A stretch of DNA of 64,000 nucleotides from Parvibaculum sp. (GTDB taxonomy: Bacteria > Pseudomonadota > Alphaproteobacteria > Parvibaculales > Parvibaculaceae). Shown here one piece after another: positions 21,403 through 30,297 of the stretch. The DNA lies in the NCBI RefSeq assembly GCF_030651915.1, contig NZ_JAUSBV010000007.1, positions 113,385 to 177,384 on the forward strand, given 5' to 3'. Both the position numbers and the translations under genes were made by a program. Within the stretch, counting starts at the first letter, position 1; every line of letters begins with the position of its first letter. The notes under the pieces were generated by a model. That model had not been told where the DNA came from, searched no databases, and was given only the letters and a program-made list of their open reading frames with translations.

Positions 21403-22158
21403 CTATTGGCCTTTGAAAACCGCCGTCCGGCGCTCGAGGAGGGCGGTAATGCCCTCCCGCGTGTCGGCACTGTCTCCCGCGGCGCGCACAAGCCGGTCTA
21501 TATCCTCATGCGGTATGCCATCGCGGAAAGTCATGGCGCGCACCAGCACCGCCTTCATGGCCCGTAAGGAAAGAGGCGCATTGGCGGCCAGTCGGGAGAC
21601 GATCTTCGAGGCCTCTTCCTCCAGTCCGGCGGCAGGCGCGATTCGGGCTATCAGTCCGAGTTCGTACATCCGGTGCGCGGTCAGCAGGTCGCCCAGCAAC
21701 AGCATTTCCCGCGCACCGACCGGCCCGGCGACTTCGAGAATTTTCTTCGCCAAGAACCAGGTGGGGGCGAGGCCGATATTGGCGAGCGACATGCCAAATC
21801 GTGCGTCCGTGCTGGCGATGACAAAATCGCAGTGCAGCGCAAGTTCATTGCCGCCTGCGATCGCATCGCCCTGAACGACTGCGACCACGGGCAAGGGATA
21901 GGTCTCGATCGCGTGCAGCATCGTTTCGATGGATACCGCCCCGAGCGTTCCCGCGTCTCGCACGCGCAAATCGAGGCCAGAACAGAACACGGAGCCTTCG
22001 GCGCGAATAACGGTGACGCGTTCTTCCTCGGCCGGCGTCTTCCGAAAGGCGGCGGTCAGGCCCTCGAGCATTCCTCCGTCAAGGGCATTGCGCTTGTCGG
22101 CGCGTGCAAGCGTGATGGTCCTGACGCCGCCCGCGTTTTCAATCTTCACCGTCCCCAA
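21403..22158 (-). CDS. enoyl-CoA hydratase/isomerase (crotonase) family protein
   Basis: A 251-residue crotonase. It has the oxyanion-hole segment VFCSGLDLR and GDAIAGGNELALHCD, which keeps the first catalytic glutamate. The second glutamate is replaced: the usual FGxPE stretch reads FGMSLA, giving Leu at the Glu position. A standard syn-hydratase activity is therefore doubtful, and an isomerase, hydrolase or thioester-ring-cleaving role is possible. It is the first gene of the minus-strand operon running to 14713 and is divergent from the second thiolase-like gene. Confidence 0.85.
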   Translation of the reverse strand: MGTVKIENAGGVRTITLARADKRNALDGGMLEGLTAAFRKTPAEEERVTVIRAEGSVFCSGLDLRVRDAGTLGAVSIETMLHAIETYPLPVVAVVQGDAIAGGNELALHCDFVIASTDARFGMSLANIGLAPTWFLAKKILEVAGPVGAREMLLLGDLLTAHRMYELGLIARIAPAAGLEEEASKIVSRLAANAPLSLRAMKAVLVRAMTFRDGIPHEDIDRLVRAAGDSADTREGITALLERRTAVFKGQ

Positions 22159-22295
22159 TCCGTTTCTCCTTCCCTCGCTCGCTCGACCTGTTCTTCCGAT
22201 CGGCCGTAACCGCCGCTTCCGCCTTTCGTGGACGGGCTGGACGTTTCCCTCATGAATGCGCTAAGCAATAGGGAAATCATGATAAGGGAATAGGG

Positions 22296-23471
22296 ATGGG
22301 TATCAACGGAAAATCCTACATAGTCGGCATCTACGAGCATCCGTGCCGCGCGGCGCTGGACAAGACACTGCCGCAACTTCACGCCGAGATCGCGAAGGGC
22401 GCGCTGGCGGACGCAGGTCTTTCAAAGGACGATGTTGACGCATATTTCTGCGCTGGCGACGCGCCCGGGTTGGGCCCGATCAACATGATCGAATATATGG
22501 GTCTCAATAATGTGCGTCATATGGACAGCACGGAGACCGGCGGGTCTTCCTACATCGTCCATGTCAATCACGCCGCGCAGGCCATCGCTGCGGGGCATTG
22601 CAATGTGGCGCTGATCACGCTGGCCGGCCGGCCGGTTGCCGATGCGAAAGAAGGCAAGCCCGTCCGTTACTACAACCAGCAAGCGCCGGACTTTCCGTTC
22701 GAAATGCCTTATGGCCCCAACGTCACAAATATGTACGCCATGTGTGCGATGCGGCATATGTACGAATACGGCACCACCAGCGAGCAGCTCGCATGGATCA
22801 AGGTCGCCGCATCCCACCACGCCCAGCACAATGAACAAGCCAGGCTCCACGACGTTGTGACCGTGGAGGATGTTGTCAATTCACCGATGATTGCCGATCC
22901 GTTGCACAGGCTCGACTGTTGCGTCATCACCGACGGTGGCGGCGGCATTGTGATGGTGAGCCCGGAAGTGGCGAAGTCGCTGAAGCGTACCCGCGTCAAG
23001 GTTCTCGGCGCCGGTGAGGCGCCCAAGCATCTCGCGGCGGGCCAGGTCGATCTGACCTATTCCGGCGCGTGTTGGAGCGGGCCCAAAGCTTTCGCTGAAG
23101 CCGGCGTCACGCCCACCGACATTAAATACGCCTCTATCTACGATTCCTTCACCATTACAGTGCTGGAAACGCTCGAAGATCTGGGTTTTTGCAAAAAAGG
23201 TGAGGGCGGGAAGTTCGTCTCGGACGGCAACTTGATTTCCGGCGTCGGCAAGTTGCCCTTCAACACGGATGGCGGAGGATTGTGCAACAATCACCCGGGC
23301 AATCGCGGTGGCATGACCAAGGTTCTTGAAGCAGTCCGCCAGGTTCGCGGTGAGGCTCATCCGAAGGTTCAGGTTCGCAATTGCGATATTGCACTGGCGC
23401 ATGGAACCGGCGGGCTTCTGGGATCGCGTATGGGCAGCGCAACCGTTGTTCTCGGGAGTGAAGACGCATGA
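22296..23471 (+). CDS. thiolase-like / lipid-transfer protein (Ltp2-type), second copy
   Basis: A 391-residue thiolase-fold protein related to the one at 8128. The nucleophile region reads TGGSSY, again without the cysteine, so Claisen thiolysis is unlikely and retro-aldol cleavage as in Ltp2 is the better guess. The C-terminal motif is NTDGG instead of NTHGG, a further departure from the first copy. Its stop overlaps the ATG of a DUF35 gene (ATGA at 23468-23471). It is divergently transcribed from the crotonase operon across a 137-base gap. Confidence 0.82.
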   Translation: MGINGKSYIVGIYEHPCRAALDKTLPQLHAEIAKGALADAGLSKDDVDAYFCAGDAPGLGPINMIEYMGLNNVRHMDSTETGGSSYIVHVNHAAQAIAAGHCNVALITLAGRPVADAKEGKPVRYYNQQAPDFPFEMPYGPNVTNMYAMCAMRHMYEYGTTSEQLAWIKVAASHHAQHNEQARLHDVVTVEDVVNSPMIADPLHRLDCCVITDGGGGIVMVSPEVAKSLKRTRVKVLGAGEAPKHLAAGQVDLTYSGACWSGPKAFAEAGVTPTDIKYASIYDSFTITVLETLEDLGFCKKGEGGKFVSDGNLISGVGKLPFNTDGGGLCNNHPGNRGGMTKVLEAVRQVRGEAHPKVQVRNCDIALAHGTGGLLGSRMGSATVVLGSEDA

Positions 23472-23860
23472 GCACCGACCAGAAAAGCAAGATTAACCTT
23501 GTAGTCAATTCCGAGAGCAAGCCCTACTGGGAAGGCGCTGCCAAGGGGCAGCTCCTGATCCGGACCTGCAACGCCTGCGGCAAGGCGCACCACTATCCGC
23601 GGACTATTTGCCCGCATTGCTTCTCGGATGACACGGCGTTTGTCGAGGCATCGGGCAATGGCGTGATCTACAGCTATTCGGTCACGCGGCAAGCCAAGCC
23701 GCCTTATGTCATCGCCTATGTTACGCTCGACGAAGGGGTCACGATGCTCACGAATATCGTCGACTGCGAAATCGACAGGATTCGGATTGGACAGAAAGTC
23801 AGGGTTAAATTCTCCGAGGCCGGTGACGGATACGCGCTGCCGGTGTTCACGTCCGCATGA
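23468..23860 (+). CDS. DUF35 / Zn-ribbon OB-fold protein, partner of second thiolase-like protein
   Basis: A 130-residue DUF35 protein. It has a four-cysteine zinc ribbon (CNACGKAHHYPR then CPHC) followed by an OB-fold domain (GVIYSYSVTRQAKPP; LTNIVDCE). The four-base ATGA overlap with the thiolase-like gene indicates translational coupling and supports a binary complex, as in Ltp2-ChsH2. It is distinct from the 138-residue copy at 9300, so each thiolase-like protein has its own partner. Confidence 0.88.
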   Translation: MSTDQKSKINLVVNSESKPYWEGAAKGQLLIRTCNACGKAHHYPRTICPHCFSDDTAFVEASGNGVIYSYSVTRQAKPPYVIAYVTLDEGVTMLTNIVDCEIDRIRIGQKVRVKFSEAGDGYALPVFTSA

Positions 23861-23883
23861 TGCGGCGTTTTCGTTGACCGGCA

Positions 23884-23911
23884 TTCCGGCGGGCTCGATC
23901 CCTCGCCGGAA
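23884..23911. other. GC-rich hairpin between DUF35 and acyl-CoA ligase genes
   Basis: Arms TTCCGGCG (23884-23891) and CGCCGGAA (23904-23911) are perfectly complementary around a 12-base loop. No T tract follows, so it may be an mRNA-stability or attenuating stem rather than a terminator. The 151-base gap holds no gene. Confidence 0.35.
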
Positions 23912-24011
23912 CATTCGGCAACGGGCCGGTTGAGACAGGGACGGTTAAGGACGGAACGGCTCGATTGCAAGAAGCCGACCCGCGAGGAGCGGATTTTTCA
24001 GGGAGGATTAT

Positions 24012-25622
24012 ATGACGTGGAATTTCGGTGATATTCTTGACAGTATCGCGCCGGTTTTGCCGCCGGATGCGCCCGCCCTTATTCATGGCGATCGGGTGAT
24101 CACATGGGGGGAAACGACTCGGAGATCCAACAATCTCGGGCGCGCGCTGATCGCGCGCGGCGCCAGACCCGGCGACAAGGTCGCGTTCTATATGCGAAAC
24201 CGGCCCGAATATGTCGAGACCATGGCGGCCTGCTTCAAGAGCCGTCTTGTCCATGTCAACATCAACTACCGCTACAAGGCGGACGAAGTTTTTTACATCT
24301 TCAATGACTCCGACGCGCAAACGGTCGTGTACGGTTCCGAGTTCCGGGACATCATCGTCGAACTGAAGGACCGGCTGACGAAAGTCGCCACTTTCATCGA
24401 GGTGAACGAAGACGGATCCTCTGCCCCCTTCGCGGAAAATTACGAAAAGGTCGTCACCGGCGGAGATGGCGCGCCGCTTGACATCGAGCGTTCGCCGGAC
24501 GATCTGCTGTTCATCTATACGGGCGGCACGACGGGCATGCCCAAAGGCGTGATGTGGCGTCACGACGACATGCGGGAGGCTCAACTCACCACGCTTCGCG
24601 CATTGGGTCCGATTCCGGAGACGCTCCCCGAACTGGTCGAATTTATCAAGACTTCCGGTCCTGGCCCCAAGTCGATGCCTGCCTGCCCGCTGATGCACGG
24701 CACCGGCTTCATTACGGCTATCGGTAATATGATGAGCGGCGGCTGCATCGTCACGCTGGAGAGCCCCACTCTCGACGCGCATGAACTCTGGTCCGCGGTT
24801 TCGCGCCGTGGCGTCAATTCTCTGGCGATCGTCGGTGACGCTTTCGCCCGGCCGATGCTGGCGGCGCTCGACGAGGCGCCCGGAAAATACAACCTGGCCA
24901 GCGTCGTCTCGATCGTTTCTTCCGGCGTTATGTGGAGCACGGAAGTGAAGCGCGGTCTGCTCAGACATTTACCCAATGTCATTCTGATGGATTCCTTCGG
25001 CGCCTCGGAGGGGCTCGGTTTCGGCAGTTCGATCATGACCAGCGCCGGCGAGGTCAAGACCGCCAAGTTCCAGATCGGCGGCCGGTGCCGCGTGTTCGAT
25101 GAAAACGATCAGCCGGTCGAACCCGGCAGCGGCAAGCCGGGCATCATCGCCATGGGGGGCCCGATTCCCGTTGGTTATTACAAGGATCCGGAAAAGACCG
25201 CCAAGACCTTCAAGACCATCGCCGGGGCCCGCTATTCCATTCCCGGCGATTGGTGCGTTGTGGAAAAGGACGGGAGCCTGACATTGCTGGGACGCGGCAG
25301 CGTCTGCATCAACACGGCGGGCGAGAAGGTCTACCCGGAGGAGATCGAGGAAGTTCTGAAGACACATCCCGCCGTCGAGGATGCGCTTGTCGTCGGCGTG
25401 CCCGATCAGAAATGGGGTCAGGCCGTCACCGGCATCGTTATGCTGGCGACCGGCGCGAAGTTTGACGAAGAGGATTTGCGCAAGCACGTCCGCTCGCACC
25501 TCGCCGGTTACAAAACGCCCAAGCGCATTCTGGTGGGCGTCGCACCTCTTCGCGCGCCGAACGGCAAGGCCGACTACAAGGGCGTTACCGATTTCGCGAA
25601 ACGCGAGCTTGGGATTGCCTAG
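24012..25622 (+). CDS. AMP-binding acyl-CoA synthetase
   Basis: A 536-residue adenylate-forming enzyme; GGGAGG precedes its ATG. The nucleotide loop is YTGGTTGMPKG, followed by DSFGASEG and the C-terminal hinge GRGSVCINTAGEKVYPEE, with PNGKADYK holding the catalytic lysine. It belongs to the FadD-like group with a glycine-rich TGGTTG loop often seen in steroid and cyclic-acid catabolism. It lies between the thiolase-like/DUF35 pair and an SDR, suggesting it activates the acid processed by that module. Substrate unassigned. Confidence 0.9.
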   Translation: MTWNFGDILDSIAPVLPPDAPALIHGDRVITWGETTRRSNNLGRALIARGARPGDKVAFYMRNRPEYVETMAACFKSRLVHVNINYRYKADEVFYIFNDSDAQTVVYGSEFRDIIVELKDRLTKVATFIEVNEDGSSAPFAENYEKVVTGGDGAPLDIERSPDDLLFIYTGGTTGMPKGVMWRHDDMREAQLTTLRALGPIPETLPELVEFIKTSGPGPKSMPACPLMHGTGFITAIGNMMSGGCIVTLESPTLDAHELWSAVSRRGVNSLAIVGDAFARPMLAALDEAPGKYNLASVVSIVSSGVMWSTEVKRGLLRHLPNVILMDSFGASEGLGFGSSIMTSAGEVKTAKFQIGGRCRVFDENDQPVEPGSGKPGIIAMGGPIPVGYYKDPEKTAKTFKTIAGARYSIPGDWCVVEKDGSLTLLGRGSVCINTAGEKVYPEEIEEVLKTHPAVEDALVVGVPDQKWGQAVTGIVMLATGAKFDEEDLRKHVRSHLAGYKTPKRILVGVAPLRAPNGKADYKGVTDFAKRELGIA

Positions 25623-25681
25623 ACGACGATTTGAGTGACGGTGCCGGAGACGGCGCGCGGCATCCGCAACGGGAGGACTAC

Positions 25682-26434
25682 ATGGGACGGGTAGACGGGA
25701 AAATCGCCTTTGTGACGGGCGGCGCCAATGGCATGGGGCGTTCCCACGCCTTGCTGCTTGCGCGCGAAGGCGCAACGCTGATCGTGACCGACATGGACGA
25801 GAAGGGCGGCAACGCCGTGGTCGAGGAGATCAACGATCACGGTGGGCAGGCACGATTCTTCAGGCACGATGTGTCGAGCGTGTCGGATTGGGAGCGGATT
25901 TCACAGCAGGCTATGTCCACTTTCGGACGCGTCGACATCCTCGTGAACAATGCCGGCATCCTCGTTTTTTCTGCTGTGCAGGATACCTCGAATGAAGACT
26001 TCGCACGTGTTCTCGACGTCAATGTTAAAAGCGTATTCTATGGCACAAAATACATATTGCCCGCGATGAAGGCGGCCGGTGGCGGCTCGATCGTCAATAT
26101 TTCCTCGATCTACGGACTGATCGGTGCGCCCGCCACGGCGGCGTATCAGGCATCGAAGGGCGCCGTTCGTTTGCTGACGAAATCGACGGCTGTGGACTAT
26201 GCGCCTTTCAAGATTCGCGTGAATTCCGTGCATCCGGGAATCATTCGCACGAATATGACAAAGGATCTTCTCGGCGATGCGGATGTCGCCAAACAGGTCC
26301 TGAGCGCCACGCTTATTGGCAGGCCCGCCGAACCGGTCGAGGTTTCCTATGCGGTCCTGTTTTTGGCATCCGACGAGTCGTCCTACATGACCGGCTCCGA
26401 GGTTGTCGTCGACGGAGGCTACACGACCATGTGA
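25682..26434 (+). CDS. SDR-family oxidoreductase
   Basis: A 250-residue classical SDR. The ATG at 25682 follows GGGAGGA and starts MGRVDGKIAFVTGG. The cofactor loop TGGANGMGRSH, the NNAG motif and the catalytic Ser and YxxxK (SSIYG; YQASKGA) are present, with a closing VVDGGYT. Sequence style is close to 3-alpha/20-beta-hydroxysteroid or cyclic-alcohol dehydrogenases. It is 59 bases downstream of the acyl-CoA synthetase and 75 upstream of the first Rieske alpha subunit, so it may bridge two catabolic modules. Confidence 0.9.
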   Translation: MGRVDGKIAFVTGGANGMGRSHALLLAREGATLIVTDMDEKGGNAVVEEINDHGGQARFFRHDVSSVSDWERISQQAMSTFGRVDILVNNAGILVFSAVQDTSNEDFARVLDVNVKSVFYGTKYILPAMKAAGGGSIVNISSIYGLIGAPATAAYQASKGAVRLLTKSTAVDYAPFKIRVNSVHPGIIRTNMTKDLLGDADVAKQVLSATLIGRPAEPVEVSYAVLFLASDESSYMTGSEVVVDGGYTTM

Positions 26435-26509
26435 TGCATTGCGACGCGATGGACTCTGAATTCATTGAATGTCGAGGCGGGTTTGTCGCTGAAACGGGGA
26501 GGGAGTTTG

Positions 26510-27889
26510 ATGAAGAACGAGAAATGGCGCGAGGAAACCGGCCTGCGGGCAGTCGAAAAAGCCCGATCGCCGTCTGATTTCATCGACGTCGAGCACGGTC
26601 TGGTCGACCGCAAGATTTTCACCGATGAGGCGATCTACAAGGATGAGCTGAAGCGTATCTTCGGGCGTGCCTGGAATTTCATGTGTCATGAGTCCCAGTT
26701 GCCGGAAGTCGGCAGCTTCTTCATGAACTACATCGGCGAGGATCAGGTGATCGCCGTTCGCGACCGGGAAGGCGTTATCCAGGTGCTGATAAACACCTGC
26801 CCGCATCGCGGAAACACAGTCTGCCGCGCCGAACAGGGCAAGACACGCTCGTTCATGTGCGCCTATCACGGGTGGAATTTCGACCTGAACGGCGATCTGA
26901 TCGGCGTGCCGGGCCTTGACGAGTTCTATCGCGGTGGCCTCAAGCGCGAGGAATGGGGTATATCGAAAGCGGCAAAAGTCCAGAGCTACAAGGGCTTTGT
27001 TTTTGCGACGCTCGATCCGCAGTCGCCCGATCTCGACGATTATCTTGGTTGGGTTGGCAAGCTCGGTCTCGACCTCATGGGCACTGATCGCGAGCTTGTG
27101 GCGGTGCCGGGGGTTCAGAAGAACCGCATTCGTTGCAACTGGAAGCTCGCGGTCGACAACCTGTTCGACTGGTATCATCCCAAGATCAGTCATGCCTCGG
27201 CGATCCGTTCGGGCTTCTTCGACGAAAAACTTCTTTATCCCGCCGATCAGATGGTGATGCTCGGCGAATATGGGCACGCGGTGAGCGGTCCGAAGATTAC
27301 GATGGCGGAAGAAGAGGCGCTCGCCGCTCTCTCTGACAGTGAACGAAGAGCCGTGTTCGACTCTTTGCCCGGACAGTCATGGCGCTTCACGGAAAGCGCC
27401 GCCGAGACGCTTGGCCCGGTAGGGATAAAATCCCGCGGCCACCCGAATATTTTTCCGAACCTTTGGGTATCGACCGGCGGAACGCAGCTTTGCCTTCGCG
27501 TGCCCCGCGGCCCGGCGGTCACGGAGCTTTGGTGGTTCACTTTCGTCGACAAGAATGCACCGGAGGAGCAAAAGCGCAAAGTGGTCCGCATGGCCACGCA
27601 TTTCTTCGGCCCCGCGGGCCTGCTGGAGCAGGACGATGGAGAAAACTGGAATCACAGCACACGCACCTGCCGCGAAACGATGACGAGCAGCCGCCGCCCC
27701 CTGAACTTCGCAATGGGCAAGGGGCAGGACATGGTGGAAGTGGACCCCTCCGGTCAGTCTCGCGTCGAGACGGTCATCAACGAGCACGCCCAGCTTTGGC
27801 TCTACCGCTCCTGGGCGGATTGGATGGAAGCGGAAGACTGGCCGGCTCTGATCGCCAATCATGCGGCCGAACCGCGTGGGAGGATCTGA
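26510..27889 (+). CDS. Rieske non-heme iron dioxygenase, alpha subunit (biphenyl/naphthalene-type)
   Basis: A 459-residue oxygenase large subunit; GGGAGGGAG precedes the ATG at 26510. The Rieske 2Fe-2S ligands are Cys97, His99, Cys117 and His120. The mononuclear iron motif DWYHPKISH supplies Asp219, His222 and His227. It should insert O2 into an aromatic ring to form a cis-dihydrodiol. Its stop overlaps the beta-subunit start (TGATG). The downstream dihydrodiol dehydrogenase and extradiol dioxygenase complete the expected upper pathway. No reductase or Rieske ferredoxin gene accompanies it. Confidence 0.93.
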   Translation: MKNEKWREETGLRAVEKARSPSDFIDVEHGLVDRKIFTDEAIYKDELKRIFGRAWNFMCHESQLPEVGSFFMNYIGEDQVIAVRDREGVIQVLINTCPHRGNTVCRAEQGKTRSFMCAYHGWNFDLNGDLIGVPGLDEFYRGGLKREEWGISKAAKVQSYKGFVFATLDPQSPDLDDYLGWVGKLGLDLMGTDRELVAVPGVQKNRIRCNWKLAVDNLFDWYHPKISHASAIRSGFFDEKLLYPADQMVMLGEYGHAVSGPKITMAEEEALAALSDSERRAVFDSLPGQSWRFTESAAETLGPVGIKSRGHPNIFPNLWVSTGGTQLCLRVPRGPAVTELWWFTFVDKNAPEEQKRKVVRMATHFFGPAGLLEQDDGENWNHSTRTCRETMTSSRRPLNFAMGKGQDMVEVDPSGQSRVETVINEHAQLWLYRSWADWMEAEDWPALIANHAAEPRGRI

Positions 27890-28458
27890 TGCGGATCGCA
27901 AGCGAAAGCAACGCCGGAACTCGCAATCCCGACGGGTTGCCCGAAAGCCTCGACGCGAAGGTGCGGCTGCAATACGAAGTCGAGCAGTTCCTCTACGAGG
28001 AGGCAGCGCTTCTGGACGAGCGCCGGTTTGCCGAGTGGCTGGATTTGCTGACCGACGACATTCATTACTGGATGCCGATCCGCCGCACGACGACGGCCAA
28101 GGATACCGAAAACGAATTTACCGAAATCGGCCAGATGGCGTTCTTCGACGATGACAAGGAACTGCTGACCGCGCGGGTGCGGAAAATGGCGGTGGGTTAT
28201 GCGTGGTCGGAAGACCCGCCTTCCCGCACTCGGCATTTCGTCACCAATGTGCGGCTGATCGCCATGCACGGGGACGACATCACCGTCGAAGCCAACTTCC
28301 ATCTCTACCGCACACGGCTTGAATCGGAGGAAGACGGCTGGAGAGGACGCAGGCAGGATGTCTTGCGGCGGGTCGGCTCGCAATTCCGATTGGCGAAGCG
28401 GCATATCTATCTGGAGCAGACCGTGCTGCTTTCGCCCAACCTCAGCAACATTTTTTAG
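27889..28458 (+). CDS. ring-hydroxylating dioxygenase, beta subunit
   Basis: A 189-residue SnoaL-like small subunit. Its ATG overlaps the alpha stop codon (TGATG), which implies coupled translation and one-to-one assembly as an alpha3beta3 oxygenase. Recognisable segments are EVEQFLYEEAALLDERRF, WLDLLTDDIHYWMPIRRT and the C-terminal RHIYLEQTVLLSPNLSNIF, all usual in biphenyl/benzene-type beta chains. The long open frame starting at 27379 is a shadow of the alpha gene. Confidence 0.93.
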   Translation: MRIASESNAGTRNPDGLPESLDAKVRLQYEVEQFLYEEAALLDERRFAEWLDLLTDDIHYWMPIRRTTTAKDTENEFTEIGQMAFFDDDKELLTARVRKMAVGYAWSEDPPSRTRHFVTNVRLIAMHGDDITVEANFHLYRTRLESEEDGWRGRRQDVLRRVGSQFRLAKRHIYLEQTVLLSPNLSNIF

Positions 28459-28474
28459 CGGAGCGCGGAAAATC

Positions 28475-28516
28475 ATGAGCGATCGCAGGTCAACATCGCG
28501 CCGGTGTTTTCGATGA
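28475..28516 (+). CDS. possible 13-codon leader ORF coupled to the dihydrodiol dehydrogenase
   Basis: ATG at 28475 is preceded by GGAGCG and encodes 13 residues ending at a TGA (28514-28516) that overlaps the ATG of the dehydrogenase (28513) as ATGA. The dehydrogenase start itself has no good ribosome-binding site. Ribosomes finishing the leader could therefore restart on the dehydrogenase. The peptide is rich in Arg and Ser. It could also be chance. Confidence 0.4.
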   Translation: MSDRRSTSRRCFR

Positions 28517-29340
28517 AGAGGCTCGCCGGCGAAAGCGTTCTCATCAGCGGCGGCGCAACCGGCTTGGGGCGCGCGATCGTCGAGCGGTTCATTTCCGAAG
28601 GCGCGTTGGTCACCGTTGTGGACAATTCGAAAGACAAGTTCGCGGAGATGCAGAACGGCCGCCGCGACATGCTCGAATGCGTATCGGGCGACGTGCGGAA
28701 CATCGAGGACATGCAGAGGGCTGCCGGGCAGGCGCTTGCGCGTTTCGGCAAGATCGACTGCGCCATCGGCAATGCGGGGTTGTGGGACTATTCGACGCCG
28801 CTCGACAACATACCGACCGAAAGCTTGAGCGGCGCCTTCGACGAAATCTTCGGCGTCAACGTCAAGGGTTATCTGAATCTGGCGAAGGCGGCGCTTCCGT
28901 CCCTCGTCCGATCGAGGGGGTCGCTGATTTTCACGGTGTCCAATGCAGGGTTTTATCCGGGCGGCGGCGGGCCGCTTTACACGGCATCGAAACATGCCGT
29001 CGTCGGGTTGATCCATCAGCTTGCTTTCGAACTCGCACCGGCGGTTCGGGTCAACGGCGTCGCACCGGGCCCCATTCACACCAAACTCAGGGGCCCACGG
29101 AGCCTGGGGCTCGACACTATGACCATCGACCAACTTGACCTGCCGGCCAACGCCGCCGCGATGATGGCGATAGGAAGCGTGCCGACGCCGGAAGAATATG
29201 CCGGCTCCTATGTCCATTTCGCGTCACGCTCGGATTCGATTCCCTCGACGGGCGGAATTCTCATGACCGATTGCGGCATTGGCATACGCGGGATCGGGGC
29301 CGCCGCTGCTGGTCATGCTCTGGTCGAAAAATATATCTGA
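28513..29340 (+). CDS. cis-2,3-dihydrodiol dehydrogenase (BphB-type SDR)
   Basis: A 275-residue SDR closely patterned on biphenyl dihydrodiol dehydrogenase: MKRLAGE start, cofactor loop SGGATGLGRA, YTASKHA catalytic motif and a long C-terminal tail. The GTG at 28504 is an alternative start. It should rearomatise the cis-dihydrodiol formed by the preceding Rieske enzyme to a catechol with NAD+ reduction. It is followed within 12 bases by an extradiol dioxygenase. Gene order alpha-beta-dehydrogenase-extradiol is that of biphenyl/aromatic upper pathways, though the ferredoxin components are missing. Confidence 0.88.
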   Translation: MKRLAGESVLISGGATGLGRAIVERFISEGALVTVVDNSKDKFAEMQNGRRDMLECVSGDVRNIEDMQRAAGQALARFGKIDCAIGNAGLWDYSTPLDNIPTESLSGAFDEIFGVNVKGYLNLAKAALPSLVRSRGSLIFTVSNAGFYPGGGGPLYTASKHAVVGLIHQLAFELAPAVRVNGVAPGPIHTKLRGPRSLGLDTMTIDQLDLPANAAAMMAIGSVPTPEEYAGSYVHFASRSDSIPSTGGILMTDCGIGIRGIGAAAAGHALVEKYI

Positions 29341-29352
29341 GGAGATCGTCCG

Positions 29353-30234
29353 ATGCAGGTTTCGTCTTTTGGCTATCTTGGATTGAGTGTCAGCGACCTT
29401 TCGCGCTGGAAGAGTTTCGGCGCGGATTTCCTCGGTCTCGGGGTTGCGTCCGAAGACGCCGACACGATTAAATTCCGCAACGACGACCGGGCCTGGCGCA
29501 TCGCGGCTCACCGCGGCGATGCGGACGACATTGCCTATGCCGGATTCGAAGTGGCGAATGCGGACGCGTTGGCGGCGATCCGCGGCAAGCTGCAAGAAGG
29601 CGGTGTCGCCATTGAAGAGGCGACGGCAGATTTGCGCAAGCAGCGCGGCGTCAAGGACCTGGTTGTTTGTCGAGATCCCGATGGGCTGCGGGTTGAAATC
29701 TTCTACGGTCCGCTGGAAAAGTTCGACACGCCCTTCCGTTCGGGCTGTGTCGCCTCGGGATTCGTCACCGGCGATCAGGGGCTCGGTCATATCGTTCTGA
29801 TGACGCCGGATTTGCCCCGAATGCGTGGCTTCTATTCCGGCATTCTGGGCTTCAAGCTGTCCGACACGATCGACATTCCCATTTCGGGCGAACTGACCAT
29901 CAGCCTCGAATTCTATCATTGCAACCGGCGTCACCATACTGTCGCGCTGGGCCCCACGATGGGTCCGGGCGGCAAGAAGCTCCACCACTTCATGCTTCAG
30001 GTCGCGTCGCTCGACGATGTGGGGTTCGCCCTCGATCGGGTGACGCGCTACGGCGTCCCTTTGCGCAACACGCTAGGCCGACACACCAACGATCACATGG
30101 TTTCGTTTTACGCGGCAACGCCTTCCGGGTTCGAAGTCGAGTTCGGCACCGGCGCCCGCACGGTCGATGACGAAGATTGGAGCGTGGTGTCGCACGAAAA
30201 GATCAGCACCTGGGGCCATGTGCCGGTGGCCTGA
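29353..30234 (+). CDS. extradiol ring-cleavage dioxygenase (VOC/BphC type)
   Basis: A 293-residue two-domain vicinal-oxygen-chelate enzyme. Expected Fe(II) ligands are His146, a histidine at 211 or 212, and Glu263. His248 and Tyr253 match the second-shell residues of BphC. The C-terminal pattern from NDH248 to E263 fits the extradiol signature. It should cleave a catechol next to its hydroxyls (meta cleavage). It follows the dihydrodiol dehydrogenase by 12 bases. Confidence is high for the reaction type; the catechol is unknown. Confidence 0.92.
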   Translation: MQVSSFGYLGLSVSDLSRWKSFGADFLGLGVASEDADTIKFRNDDRAWRIAAHRGDADDIAYAGFEVANADALAAIRGKLQEGGVAIEEATADLRKQRGVKDLVVCRDPDGLRVEIFYGPLEKFDTPFRSGCVASGFVTGDQGLGHIVLMTPDLPRMRGFYSGILGFKLSDTIDIPISGELTISLEFYHCNRRHHTVALGPTMGPGGKKLHHFMLQVASLDDVGFALDRVTRYGVPLRNTLGRHTNDHMVSFYAATPSGFEVEFGTGARTVDDEDWSVVSHEKISTWGHVPVA

Positions 30235-30297
30235 CGGAGCGGAGAGACAATCGCGTGCCGGTCTCACGACCGGCCAAACGGCGAGGGAGGAAGCGCT

